From Holacanthus passer (taxonomy: Eukaryota > Chordata > Actinopteri > Pomacanthidae): a stretch of DNA of 64,000 nucleotides. Within the stretch, counting starts at the first letter, position 1, and each line of letters opens with the position of its first letter. The notes under the pieces were generated by a model that was given only the letters and a program-made list of their open reading frames with translations, was not told where the DNA came from and searched no databases. This document shows positions 50,263-62,640 of this stretch, piece by piece. Both the position numbers and the translations under genes were made by a program. Location: positions 434,001-498,000 of the forward strand of contig JAFREQ010000106.1 of NCBI GenBank assembly GCA_025331565.1. Direction: 5' to 3'.

Positions 50263-51950
50263 ACTGTTTATTTCCCCTTCCTTTCCCTCCACATGCCACC
50301 CCACCCGTTTCTCATTGCTCGGAGAGTGAATGCACAGATTTCATTAGTGATGCCGTGTGCCACGCTACTCGGCTTTGAAGGGCTCCAGCAGTCAGGGAAT
50401 CATGACCCTGCTCTGCCCTCGTCATCTGTCATCCCATCCCTCTTTCCCCCCATCGACACCTCTGTCCCCCCTTTTGATATTTTCCAGCCTCCCTCCATCC
50501 GTTCTTTCCGCTCTAGCCGTCTATAACATGGCCATAAGCTGTCTGTGGCAGATGAAGGACCTCCTTCACACGGCTAACTGCTCCCAGGAGTCCAGAGAAG
50601 GGGAAGTTTAACCCAATAGTGACTTACAAACTCTGATATGGCTGTGCAGTAAATGGAGTGTGAGTAAACGCTGTTTCCACAGGTTATTATACAGCGATTT
50701 GATAGCAAATACAATGTACGAGAACATGTACAGCACAAATGCACAAATACAACAACAGAGTAAAGCTTGTGTGTAAAATTGCTGCTGTGAATGAGCCTCA
50801 ACCTCACGTGTCCTCATCCGTTTTTTCTTTAAAATCTCAGACATGAACATTAGACAGCGCCTGAGGTTTTCTCCCCGCATCAAAACCCTTTACAGCCATC
50901 TGTGGAAGGTACTAAAAGCACCACATGATCAAAAGCCTCAATCAATCCATCATCCATGATTTGCACATGAGGGTACAAAACGCCTGAAGGCTTTCTGGTT
51001 GTAAAATGAGTTGTGCATTCATTTGATCCAATCCCCCTACAAGTCACTCCAGGTGCTCTGATTGGTTCCTGTGCCACTTGACCGCGTCGATGCAACCCCT
51101 CAGTCGATAGGCCGAGACCTCCGGGGGGGACTTTGAGCTCTGCACTGGGTGTTGTGATTGTGTGGTACAAGGTGTCAGGCAGGACTTTAGAGGTCAAGAC
51201 AGATGACCTTTGTCCTTTAACCCTCAGGGATCAGTAGGTCAACCGTAGGGTTTTAAGCTATCGGCACAGAGGTCTGGCGTGGTGGTGTGTTTGTGTGGAG
51301 TCATTTATGGTGTGGAAAAGAGTTTAAGATGCAGTGGGGCAGAAAGAACCGAGTGTGCTGGTGGCTTTAGCCGGCAGTTCGTGGGACTGTTTACTGCTGC
51401 TGTGCTGATCAGGGTTCGTTAACCTGCTCCAGTTGAACATCTCAGAGTTAAGTGGCGTTAGATGTTAAGTGACAAGTCCTCAAAAATTAAACAACAAAAT
51501 ACAGATGTATTCTCGAAAATGACCAAAAAATGGGCTTGGTTTAGATTAGGTTGAGGGAGTGATCATAGTGGGGGTCAAAAAAAGTACTTTGTCAAGGATA
51601 AGGAACCATCGTCATTTGGTTTAACTTGCTAATGAGCTGGTAAAAGGCTGGAAAGAGAAGTCAAATATTTGATTTTATATAGATAAAGTTTACTTTGATT
51701 AGGATAAATGTAAAATACATGATTTAAAAAGATCTACCTCATTGCAAAGATGACCAGTAAACAAACATAGAGGCTTTCAGGCTTTCTATACATTTTTTTC
51801 TTCCCATTATACTGTAGATGACAGACAGAAAAAAATCCAACCTTGTTATCTTTTCATTTAGAACTATTTGTGTCTTTTTAACAGGCCAATATCTCTGCCC
51901 TGTTAGTCAGGGCTAATTATGAAAATGCTGTTTTTGAGGCAATATTGTAA

Positions 51951-51967
51951 GTGTGTGTGTGTGTGTA
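51951..51967. repeat. (GT)n microsatellite, short
   Basis: 8.5 GT units directly after TATTGTAA. Confidence 0.8.
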
Positions 51968-52394
51968 TTAATGGCATGATTAGCAAGAGCTGAGTCGTCA
52001 TGTTGATGAACTATAATTACCGAAGGCCCCATCTGCACATTTTATCACTCAACATGTTTGTTCTCTTGCTCACTACATGTTTGTCTTGAGGATATGGCGT
52101 TGGCTTGATTCCCACACACATCCACGCATTTGTGGATGAACACATGCGTACCGATGCGCAGTCAGAAAGACGCGCAGATGTCCTCGAAATTACACGAGCA
52201 TGTGTGCGTGTCACAGGTTTCCTCTGTGAAGTGTTGAAGTGGATGTGAACGGTGACTGCGTGTGAGTACTGCAGCAAAGATGTCAGGGAAAATTTGAGCA
52301 GATTAGTGCGTATATAATAATGGCACAATGCATTAGCACAATCAAATAAGTGTTTGCGGTTTTCTTTCAAAATTAAAAGGAGTCACACTAATCA

Positions 52395-52470
52395 TCCACA
52401 ACATAACGTGTTTTATTCTGCAACATTTTTGGCAATCTTGCCTTCATCAGCAGAGTATGTGAGTTTCTTT
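52395..52470 (-). repeat. Retroelement 3'-tail-like segment
   Basis: The minus strand contains CTGATGAAGGCAAGATTGCC followed by AAAAATGTTGCAGAATAAAA. A GATGAAGGC..GCC.AAA.GTTG segment followed by AATAAA is common at the 3' end of fish retroelements. Nothing coding is attached. Confidence 0.45.
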
Positions 52471-52487
52471 GTACATTAGTCACAACA

Positions 52488-52640
52488 AATACAAAAAGAG
52501 AGAGAGGGGAATGACAACACATAGGAGGATATAAGAAAGGTCTCCAGCCAGATTTGAAGCAGGGATATTGAAATCAGATGATGTGTCCTGGACAACCCGA
52601 CCACTGGATGCTGTAACTTAATGGCCACAGATTCTGCCGA
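52488..52640 (-). mobile_element. tRNA-derived SINE, decayed copy of the same general type
   Basis: The minus strand reads CATCCAGTGGTCGGGTTGTCC, then the B-box-like CTTCAAATCTGGCTGG, then GTTGTCATTCCCCTCTCTCTC. This parallels the SINE at 41.0 kb, where a B box is followed by CATACCCCTCTCTGG. The head is more degraded and the A tail is weak. Confidence 0.65.
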
Positions 52641-52819
52641 CACACACAGTTTCGTCGTAGCTGGACACAAATGAATACCTGCTCTCACAGCAGAGTCACA
52701 AACCCGCACTCTGACAGACAAAGTGATAATTTAAAAGGGCAAGCTGAGAAAAGACATCCTAGTTTCCTGTGGTGTTCTCTCACCACCCGGTCCTTCCCAT
52801 GAAACCAGCAGCCGCCTCA

Positions 52820-53120
52820 GGCATTAGCACCCAGGGAAGTGTAGCGGCGGCGGCAGCGGCGGCCCCGTGGTTAACTGTTAGAGGAAAACAAGTAATTAGC
52901 CCTGATAATTAAATCCTCCAGTCAGCCAGCCAGCCAGCCCGCGCTGCACAACCAGGCCTGCTTTTCTGTCCATTTACATAAACAGTAGAATTGGTCCGTT
53001 CAAAAAATGAGGAATTAGCAGATTAATTCTGTTCTATTATCTGCGCGACGATAAGCAAATAAACAATTGGCTGTGGAGAAATGAAATGGGATAATGGCTG
53101 GTGGGAGGATGAAGAGGAGG
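52820..53120. other. Conserved-looking block with a GGC-rich core
   Basis: A small (CGG)n-like cluster at about 52843-52863 is followed by TAATTAAATCC, a (CAGC)n run at 52921-52938 and AT-rich TAAT-bearing sequence (ATTAGCAGATTAATTCTG near 53013). It holds no gene. Confidence 0.3.
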
Positions 53121-53317
53121 AGGGTCGGGAAGACGGGGTTGTGGCGCTTACAAACCAGTGAATTCTACAAATGAGTACCACTGGAACAAATGAATGCGTA
53201 AGCTGGCTGTGCCCTCTCACAGGAGCGCAAAGATTTTGTTAATTTGTGTTCGTGACTAAACTGTGCTCGTCTCTGTGTGTTTGCAACTTCACTGATTACA
53301 AGGTGTGTTTGCTCGTC

Positions 53318-53334
53318 GTGTGTGTGTGTGTGTG
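53318..53334. repeat. (GT)n microsatellite, short
   Basis: 8.5 GT units. A second tract of 19 bases lies at 53653-53671. Confidence 0.8.
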
Positions 53335-54284
53335 CACATAGACATATTTAAACCCAAACTGTCAGTGTGACATTGCCTGTTTTTGCGTTCTGTCCTATTG
53401 GGTTCCTGTTTACCCGGAGGGGGAGGGGGGGAGTCATCAGTAAGGGAAGTGCTCTTTGTCTCTCATTAGAGCAACTCTTTGATTTCATTAATTACTGACC
53501 TACTGCTGCTGCTGCTGTGGTTTGGCACAATCTGGCATTCTAACCACTCGCAGTGTACCGCCGCTGCTCCACTCTGCATTATTTATTTATCGCCTTGGCT
53601 TGATAATTAATAACCATGATTTCCCAAGGAGTCCTCCTTGGTGTGAGTGTGAGTGTGTGTGTGTGTGTGTGCATTTCTGTTCTTATCAAGAATGGATGAA
53701 TTTGCTGAGGAGCTTCACTATTTCTACACATCCTGGCACTTCCTGCTCAGCTCTGTGTAGGTTTCTGGATTTTGTGTTTCTTTCCGTGTCTTTGTATCAG
53801 AGGGAGTGCAGCAGGTCTCTTGTGGAGCAGCCGTCTCCATTTTTCTGATGAGCTCCCATCTGATATGAATCTAATATCACCGGCTGCACAACCAGATCGT
53901 TAAGGGGTTGTCTGAAATGAGCTCGCTATTCTGCCACAGAAACTTTTCAAAGGTAAAAAACCGGTTGTACCACAATACACGCGTGAAGAACTCGACTCAC
54001 ATACATCCTTTGACAGATGAACTCGCTTTTTCTTTTTTTTTTGGTGTTTCTTGTCTTTTTTTTAATCTCAATCCTCTTGACTCTTCTACTGGCATGTACA
54101 GAAGCCAGGATCAAGATCTGGGCAGCAGCACGATTCAGACTCTCATTTCCATGGTGCCTTCTGAAAGAATAAGACTCAAATAAACCACAAGTCTTCCAAA
54201 TTAAACCAGTATATAGTTCTTAATGACCTTTTCTGATCTCGCGGGCACCTTCTGAAACTGGTTTCTAATCTGACTCCAGGCTTT

Positions 54285-54560
54285 CATTAGGTTTAGGCAC
54301 AAAGCAATGTTTGGGAAGAATCGTGATCCTGGTTAAAAGAAACCCATTTGAGTGCCATACAATGGTCTCCCTGATGTGTTGCTGATTCAGCCTAACCTCT
54401 TCCCTCGACAAACTTTGTTGCTCTATAACTACGTCACACAATTTTGTCCTCCTTCGCCTCCGATAGACCAGATTCACAACTCGTGTGGCTGCTGGAGCTC
54501 TACAATGTCGACACACAATCGTACATTAGACATTGCTGAAAAGACCGACGCGTCATTTCT
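54285..54560. repeat. Fish interspersed repeat of the TTAGGTTTAGGCA..TTAAAAGAAACC type
   Basis: TTAGGTTTAGGCACAAAGCA, then GATCCTGGTTAAAAGAAACC, and an ACATTAGACATTGCTGAAAA segment resemble a repeat seen often in fish genomes. The edges are uncertain and the class is unassigned. Confidence 0.45.
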
Positions 54561-54619
54561 CTTTGGAGGGGACTTTCTCCAAATGAAAGCAGAACATTAA
54601 ATCTTATCTTTGTTTCTAC

Positions 54620-55115
54620 TTGTTCCATGTGATCTCATCCTCCATCTGTCCATGTTCTCTTTCTATTCCTATTACCCTCCACTCCTCCCTCAGTGTTTTT
54701 TGTACCATTCATATTGGACTTGTGTCAGAGTGGACAGGCGGTCTGTTTTTCTGGCCTATTGACTGCTATGACCAGGCCGTCTTTTCTTCTCCCGCTCCCT
54801 CCTCTGTCCCTGCCTCGCAGAGCTAGTTATGGAGCCTATTGACTGATTGGCTGTCGGCCCTATCGATCCCCAAGGTCGCACTGCTGGCTATTGACGAATG
54901 GTCCTACAATGCCCTCCCTCCCTCCTTCCATCATCTTTTCCCACCGCTCTTTACCTCTCTTGTGTTCTCTCTCCTCTCTCTCCACCTTGCTTAATTTGTC
55001 ACTCACCTCATTTCATCTCCAGCTTCTCCCCCCCCCCGCCCCCCCCACACCTTCCATATTCATCCACCCATCCGTCTATCCATTCTTCTTCTCCCTCTAT
55101 CTCTTTTGCGTCCGT
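54620..55115. repeat. Long polypyrimidine block
   Basis: C/T-dominated for most of about 500 bases. The Pro/Ser/Leu open frames in it are low complexity. It ends at the CpG cluster at 55.13 kb. Confidence 0.55.
55028..55046. repeat. C10-G-C8 tract
   Basis: Nineteen bases that are all C except one G, at the end of a long polypyrimidine block. The minus strand has two long G runs and could form a G-quadruplex. Confidence 0.85.
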
Positions 55116-55119
55116 TGCC

Positions 55120-55290
55120 GCTATCGTTCATCGATGCAGCAGAGATCGATGCAGAGGATAATGGGCGCCGGGCCCATGGGGAGCCGGCAAAGTCTGTACG
55201 GGTCCGCGGACGTGGTGCTCACGCGGCTCGGATGATAGGAGGAGGGAGCAAAGATGAATTGATGGCGGGCGAAGTGAGGTGGTGATGTCG
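55120..55290 (+). other. Isolated CpG-dense cluster inside the presumed intron
   Basis: About 19 CpG dinucleotides in 170 bases, including GGGCGCCGGGCCC (about 55165) and GGGTCCGCGGACGTG (about 55200), in otherwise CpG-poor DNA. A long pyrimidine tract ending in GATGCAG precedes it. An open frame ends MQQRSMQRIMGAGPMGSRQS, then LYGSADVVLTRLG and a stop at about 55235. It could be an alternative promoter, an alternative exon or an unmethylated enhancer. Coding is not demonstrated. Confidence 0.35.
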
Positions 55291-55299
55291 CTCAAGGTA

Positions 55300-55480
55300 T
55301 TAAAAAAAAAAAAAGAGGAAAAGGAAGAGAAGGGAACAGGACAAGGAGAGACAGAGAGAGAGAATCAAAGAGGAGAGGTACGGTGAGGAGTGTATGCCTG
55401 AGGGCACCTATGAAACACATGGGGTGGGAAGAGACGAGAGAAAAAGCGACAAGAAAGGAGCTGGAGGATCCGTGAAGCTG
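55300..55480. repeat. A-run and polypurine tract
   Basis: It starts with an A12 run (about 55302) and continues as AG-rich DNA. It lies directly downstream of the CpG cluster. Confidence 0.65.
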
Positions 55481-55618
55481 GAGGAGTGCTGGCGTCTTTT
55501 GTGGACTTTGTCACTGAATTACACTGAAGTGGTTGATATACATCCAGAGCTAGAATATATCACTGATGTTATAATATATTGAGGATTTATTAAGGATCAT
55601 CTAGCACTGTCGTAAAGC

Positions 55619-55900
55619 TTAAAGGATTACTTCACCCCAACCACAAAAAGCTATTATTCTCCTCTATCTCTGTAGGTATCTGGCCTTTCAGGTAGTTTTG
55701 GTTTTAACTGGCATTATGTGCCTCGCTCAGATTTTTGCTGCCAAAGTACAAAGGAAGAGGAATTTTGTTTGTGATTCTGAAAAATCAAAAACTTGCAATA
55801 GACAAAAGCAACAGGATCATCCATAGTTTACAAAGTGCTCAGTTTTGTTTGGAACAACACAGAAATGGCAGTGATGAAATTATGTCACCTGAGAATTGAA
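55619..55900 (+). repeat. Fish interspersed repeat of the AAAGGATTACTTCACCCC type
   Basis: It opens with TTAAAGGATTACTTCACCCC and continues CTCTATCTCTGTAGGTATCT, then GGTAGTTTTGGTTTTAACTG. This is the same order as a widespread fish element that begins AAAGGATTAGTTCACCC. The far end is not clearly recognisable, so the right border is approximate. Confidence 0.65.
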
Positions 55901-57985
55901 ATGTTTACATTTTCTGCTGGTAATCAAGACTAGGTTAGATTTAAGCAATCGCTCAAAGTTTTTTCACAGTGTTTAAGGCTTTGTTTAGATCTTCTTATGT
56001 GCATTTATATGTTTTTAATGTATTCAGGAACATGGCATCCTGCGGAGCACACATCCTAAAAATAGGCTTAAGCATAAAGTTAAGTGGGCTTAAAGAAGAG
56101 GTTATCATCCCATTCCTGAATGTGAAATAATCCACTCTTACTGACATGCTCACCAGATGGCTAATGCATATGTATTAACCTAGTTTAACTGCTGCTTTTT
56201 CAAAACATTATACTGATATCATGGCCGAAAGATAGAGGTTATTTGAAACGAGGTGATGTGAGACTATTAGAGGGTGGAAGACGGCCCAGCAGCCTGCACA
56301 TATAGAAGCAAATGTCTTTTACATTATTGCCAGTGGAGGGAAGGGAGAGTAAGAGTGAGACACGATATGAGCTTGAGAGCCAGGTAATGATGCACAGTGG
56401 GTGCATATACTGTATGTGTGTGTATTGTCCATATGCATGCAAATATATACCTATGGTCCACCCCGGGGAAACTGTCAATCATGGTGCTAAGTGCCTCAGA
56501 TTGAGGGGGGTGAGAGGCACAAACAACAATCACACCCGAGGAGGTTTTCTGAGTCCAGCACGGCTGAGTGATTGGTGTGATTTCATATGGATCGCCCAGC
56601 AACACGACCACGACATCAGTGCTGCTCACATGGGGAGGGACAGATGAGTATCCTGGTGCGTCAGATATGAAACAGGTTTGGAAACAGGAGATGAAATCTA
56701 CATTTGTGATAAATAAGTACATTACTATTAATCACGATGGAAGCAAACATACGCTTGCATAATTGCATGCTGTTTGCTCGTGAAAACACCTTGAGCAGAA
56801 AAAATGTAGTGAAACATTCAGAATTAATGTAAAGTAGACAAGCAGCCATCTTTCCTCCTCTGGCTGTGGATGTCCTCTGCCTATATTTAGTAAAGGGCAA
56901 GGCTGCAAAGGTTCTGTAAGACAAGCATTACTATCTGCCTGTGTGTCATCTGATAACTGTCTTTTCCCTTCTACACTATATATCACAGTTTCCTGCAGCG
57001 TTTTCTGCCTCGCCTGAAATAAAGAGCACCTCTGCTCAACAGAAGAAATGATTATGTTTATATGAAATATGATATTAGGCTTATTAAGCTTTAGGGAAAA
57101 CGAGCAGCGGCGATACATCACTTATTTTACGGGCCACGTATTTAATGAGCGAGGTGATTGTTTAAACCGTCGTCTGGTGGAGATGCTTCAGGTTCTGTCT
57201 GAATCAGCTCAGCAGGTGATTGATCACATCATAGCTTCTAACGATTAATCAGAGCCGCACGTCATCAAGTCAGAGGAAAAAATAAATAAAGCAGAACTTG
57301 CAAAAAGTACAGACAAACAGCTCAATCAGGCCTAATCAAATGCTGAGGTGTGAGGGAAGAAAACTGAGACTGCAACTCCAGGCTGGCAGTAGTTTGATCA
57401 CTAGTTGGACAAACTCATCTTTTGAGTTTGTGGTGTGGCACCACATGATCAATATCCCAAACCCTACATATATAAAGGGGCTTTAAATGTGGATTCATCA
57501 GCCACTGCTCTGTGGTGACTTCTGATATAAAAACCAACAGAGGGGTAGTCCAAATAAATTTCTTGCTGGCGACATGTCCACATGTCCAGAGTGAGAAGAG
57601 TCAGTGAACTCATTAGAAGACATCAATTTATATGTCCCGAATGACACAGTTTTCTGAAAGGAATCGAATGTTCCAGTGGCACCAGAAGTGCTCCATGAGC
57701 AGGGGTGCTGTGCCACTGAGCAAACTGTTTGGGGGAACTGCTGGTTCACCTATGGCTTCATACCGAGATCTTTATACAATACATGTTCTGAAGGCATTCA
57801 TCTCTCTCTAAATCTGTTTTTGAAGCCTAATTTTCTGTGAAACAGCGTTGTTGGTGTGTCTGCTTTTCAGTGACTGGATGGTGTGTTTTGTTTACCTCTG
57901 CACAGCGGGATGTTTGCTTTGCGGTGCACTATGGGAAGATAGGAGAGAGAAAATGAATACTGATATGCCTGTGTAAGTGTCTGTG

Positions 57986-58007
57986 GTGTGTGTGTGTGTG
58001 TGTGTGT
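57986..58007. repeat. (GT)n microsatellite
   Basis: 11 GT units followed by TCATTTATT. Confidence 0.9.
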
Positions 58008-58540
58008 TCATTTATTTCTTTAGCTTTGTGAACTTTCTGAACCCCGGGGCGAGTGCAGTATGTATGCAAGAGAAAAACGACCTGAGAGGAAAACAATAAT
58101 AAAAAAAAAAATATAGCTACAAACAGCAATTCACGGGTCCAAGCCAACACAATTTCTGATTTATAGTCTGCATTGTGTTTTTCCACCTCCATTTTAAGAT
58201 ATCAACAAGCTTTATGCAGCTTTTGAGAAGCTTGCTCCACAGAAAATTTGGTAGCAATTTAAATTTAAGAGGTGAATTTTTCAAAAAATTCAAAACGTCG
58301 GAAAATCCATCGTGGTGGACTTTTAGGGTCTGAGAGTCTTTTTTGTAGAGCACATTGAGTTGGGCTTGTGTGTGAAATGTCAAGTCACTCGGACGGTGTG
58401 TGGGGCGTGACGTTTCCTTAATTACAGTGCCAACATCTGGCAGATTGGGCTTATATTTCTTTGGAATCATTTGCAGTTGTTGGGCGAGTTTTGTGTTTGT
58501 AGCTCATTCCAGCTCACAGCAATTGGAACTGTGGCATAAG

Positions 58541-58561
58541 ATAAATAATAATAATAATAAA
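58541..58561. repeat. (ATA)n microsatellite
   Basis: About six ATA/AAT units. Confidence 0.85.
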
Positions 58562-58979
58562 CTGGCATAAAAACAATAGGGTTCTGCCCCGCTGGGCTTA
58601 AACCCTAATAAGATACGTTTGAGATGACATGTATTGTCGCGTGTATACATCAAATGATTTAGGGCGCACACACTGTTTTTCTGTTTATGGTTTTGTGTGC
58701 ATGTTGACCCGGAGTCAGCCCTGTATACATCAGCACCGCTGCAGGTACTTCTCATTCTTTCAGCTGTCACTGAATAAAAGAAAGAAGGAGCAGAATAGAG
58801 CGACGCAGGGAGGGGGGAGAATGAAAGGGACGAGGAGAGGTGAATGTAGAAGAAGACGACCTAATTTAATCTAAAGTGGTTCTCAAATTGAACCAGAGGG
58901 AAAACAAAGTCAGCACAAAACCTTGGAGCTCCTCTGCACTTACGTAACGGCTCTGCCCTCCCCTCTCCTCCCTCACTTA

Positions 58980-59170
58980 TGAATAAGAGAGAGGGAGGAA
59001 TGGAGGGAGCAAGGGAGGGTAAATGGAAAAAGAGGAGAGCGGAAAGAATGAAGAAGGTGACGGCAGACGAGTGGAGGCAATTGGAGAGAAGGAAGAGAGA
59101 GAGAGGGGATAAAGAGTCGTGGAGAGGAGAGGACAAAACCGATGGAAGGATGAACATGTCAAGAGAAGAT
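58980..59170. repeat. Polypurine tract (about 190 bp)
   Basis: GA-rich on the + strand throughout, with few pyrimidines. The 119-codon + frame over this region is Arg/Lys/Glu low complexity and is not called as a gene. Confidence 0.7.
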
Positions 59171-59668
59171 GACAAACAAAAACATTTACTTCCCTTTGTC
59201 AGGCACACTGCTATCCTCGTCTTCGTCTCCGCTGTCTTGCCATGTTTTCTTTCGCTCTCTGTTGCACTGACATCAAACTATAAGGCCCCGGCAGGCTCTA
59301 TTCAAGACAGTGGCCTGAATGAGTGTCTAGTTAAATAATGCAGTCTGCTGGCTGCCTCGCTGGCTGGACTGAGGAGACACTAAGGGAGAAGATAGGGGAA
59401 GTAGTGGCACAGTGCAAAGATACACACTTCTATTATTTAACAGTCCTCTGAAAGGCTTGCGAGTCAGGCATTCCCAGAATTAAAACCGGGGCTCTGTGTG
59501 TATGTGGGAGCTCACACACACATACACTCACATACATATATCCAATAAACGCTGGCATTCAACGTTTTGTGCCCACTCATGCATGGCATATGCTGATGCA
59601 GGAACACTTGTATTATGCATGCCCAAATTCTGCCTATATTAACCTGTGGAAGTGCATGTAGCAACATA

Positions 59669-59670
<2 letters not shown>

Positions 59671-59706
<36 letters not shown>
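59671..59706. repeat. (GT)15(GC)3 microsatellite
   Basis: Fifteen GT units continue into GCGCGC, a junction with strong Z-DNA potential. Confidence 0.9.
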
Positions 59707-59707
<1 letters not shown>

Positions 59708-62475
59708 GACAGGAACGCCAACGCATGCCATTTTAGCTTTACGCTCAGTGTTTTTATGACATTTGAAACAGTCGTCTGCACTCAAAAAGGTTAACGTTCG
59801 AGCTTGTCACAGCAACAAGGGAGCATAATTATGTGTTTGTGAGTGTGAGTGTCGCTGCGAGAGAAACCGAGAAACCAAAAAAGTTTGCTTCTCTTCTGCT
59901 GAATCCGCCTTCAGTGACATTTTCAGTGTATTTTTTTCCAGAACCTTTTTTGAGATTTACTTGTAAACAAGCATGATATGTTTAATTTGGCATGAACTGT
60001 AATAAGGCAGCACTCTCATCTGTCCTACTGCACATACTGTACCAATGCCAGTTTCTTCTGTATGAATAAGCTCTCAACTTGTTTCCATCTTCAGACACGA
60101 CTGTAATAATCTGCAACATGCAGCCAACATGCCCTCTTCCTCCATCATGTGCGGTCATGAACTCTGTGAGCCCTCTCATCTTATGCAAGCACATTTAAAG
60201 CCGGTTCACTAAGCGTCACACATACAGTCTGTACACTCACTGTTGATTGCATTAACATTGCAGGAATGCTGTATGATGTAGTTCAGTAAATAGGACAGTG
60301 CATGCTATAACATAACATATGAATATCTGGTTGTGTAAGAGCCGGAGGAAATCAAAGTCATGCTTGTTATTCATTAAGATACACTGGAAATGGTTGCTTC
60401 TTCTTGGTTGTTCTACTTTTAAAATGGGAGTTAAAAATTCAGTTCAAGGCTTATTGTTTTCCCTCTTTTTTATTGTCCTCATCATGCAGTAGATTCAAAA
60501 TATTTTCGTCACTAATTTGTTTTAAAGATTTAAAAAATGAAAGATCTTAAGCTTGATGTGTGTGCAGGACACCACCGGATCATGAAGCCTTTAGACTGAA
60601 CACATACCATACGAGGATATTGTGCAGTGACGGTGAATGAAACTCCACTGAAGCTCTGTTTTGCTGGCTCTGTTACAACAACTGATGCTGCACAAATTGT
60701 TCTTTTAGGAGTTAATTATTTGTGTCACATTTAATGACTTTCATGCTAATGAGGCAAAGAAATGAATGTCAGTTCATCAACCAAAAAAATGTTTATTGGG
60801 CAAAGATTCAAACCGTTTCTCTAAATGTATTGTTTCGCCAAGTCCTGCTGACTATTAGAAGCGAGGCCTTGAACCCAAAAACAGACAGCTGAGTCATTCC
60901 AGCACGGAGGAAACATCTCTGCCTTTGTCTATATTTGACTTTGACATATCGCTGTCGTCATCTTTCATCCTCTTGCTCTTTTCCATCTGTTCTCTTTTTA
61001 TGTCTATATCTGCCAGAGTCTCTTTCACCAACATGTCGGCCTAGTTGGTTTCTGCCATGGAATATTCCAGCCCTTTTATTTCCAGCACTTTGCTTTTAGT
61101 GCTGCGACTGTTCCTGAAGTGGTTTCTACATTTGTCCCATCGCTAACCACTCTGTCCATCCTTTAAATAGTTCTTCTTGCACAGTCCGCCCGTTCCTTTA
61201 AACAGCTCATCCCTTTCACTAAAAACCCATGTTGAAGTGGCTCGCCTGAACCGGAGCCAACCAAGTCACGGAAGAGAAGAAGGTATTTCAGATCTCTGTG
61301 TCCTAAATATAATGTGAAACTTTGATGAGTGCAGTGGCTTTAGAGGTAAATCTGACATTAATAGGTCACGTCTCTTTCAGAATGTTTATTTTTTATAAGT
61401 CAGGCCTCTGTTGTGTGTGTCGCCTTGGCCTTCCTTGCAGAAGACTTTCCGCCCAGTTGCCAGTAAAGCATGTTCTCAGTCCTGTACCTGGGAGCCACTC
61501 TGTTGTAACAATAAGACCTGACAGCGCTCTCACTGCTCTCACTATATCAATCCAGACAACCAATTACAACCTTTTACAAGAGCCTACAAATGAAAATAAG
61601 TTCCTTTTGGCCTCTGGTCGTCTCCCATTCTCTGTCCCTCGCTTTCGTTCTGTCGGCATGTTTCTCCCTTTAGTTCCTGATCGTTCTATCGTGCTCATTC
61701 CTTTTCCTGTGTCTGCCAGGGAAATAAAGAGGAAGGACTATCTGTGCCTCAGAGCTTGGGAACATATTGTAATAGAAACGCCTTGCAGGTGTGTATTTAT
61801 TCAATAGCAGCAGGTATAACTTTAATAGCATCTCTTTTTCTTCCTTAGGTGCCTGACTCAACCTGCCGTTCTCATTTTTTTTTCCCCTTTTCCAGTCATC
61901 CCTCCCATTTTTTTCTCTTAAACACACACTCTTTGCCTTCGCTGCCTCTCTGACTCACTCAATGACTCTTTTCTTTCATGCCCACGAGCACACACGAACA
62001 TGCGTGCACACACACTCGCTTCATTCCCCCTGGAGGCGATTTGTCTTAACAGGTGGTCATTCAGATTCAGGACTGGCAGTGAAGAGAGAAGGGGGAAACG
62101 GGGGGGAAAAACTGAGAAGGGCAGGAGGAGGAGATGGGGAAGACAAGGTGGGAAGTGATTAGAAAGAGAAATGATCTAATGGGGACATTTTGTACCATTT
62201 GATGTACTGGACCATGCCTCTAATGTTAAATTCATAAAGGTTGTAAAGGTAGAACAGTAACAGCAACAGTGATGTCTGCTCAGCACCTGTTGTCTTTAAC
62301 CTCGATCACGTCACATCTGTTCGCAAAATTTATTCTATACTCTCATTGCTGATGTTGAAACTTTGAACGTCTCCCTGCACTTCTCCGTCATTGCCACAGA
62401 GCACCTTCCAACCATGTACAGCAACACCTGTTCTCACACGGTGCGCAGGCTTATACTGCGAGCGAGCACGGATTT

Positions 62476-62640
62476 CAGGATTTCACCTTACCATATAAAG
62501 CTGTGAGAGGATTAGCACCTTGATACCTATCATCAGCCCACAGGATGTACCTCCTCGCACACGGAACCGACAACCGAGCCGCACTAACTTTATTACAGCC
62601 CTCCACGCTGGCTGGCTCAACAGGAGTTTACATGCACTTA
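62476..62640 (+). mobile_element. Second LINE reverse-transcriptase C-terminal fragment, decayed
   Basis: In the + frame through 62494 the sequence reads YKAVRGLAP, an in-frame stop, then YLSSAHRMYLLAHGTDN. The YKA(V/L).GLAP.YLS core is the same landmark as in the minus-strand copy at 9.9 kb. It carries at least one stop and loses similarity soon after, so it is an inactive relic. The borders are approximate. Confidence is lower than for the 9.9-kb copy because the match is shorter. Confidence 0.5.

Larger units (their letters stand above)
56000..62475. other. Presumed intron; no gene seen
   Basis: Mostly unique DNA with the listed microsatellites and polypurine tract. The block 57130-57280 (TGATTGTTTAAACC, GGTGATTGATCACATCA) looks regulatory. 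Confidence 0.4.

Noticed and set aside
61322..61807. 161-codon + frame
   Set aside because: Cysteine/serine-rich mixture with no domain and no conserved splice signals. Treated as chance.
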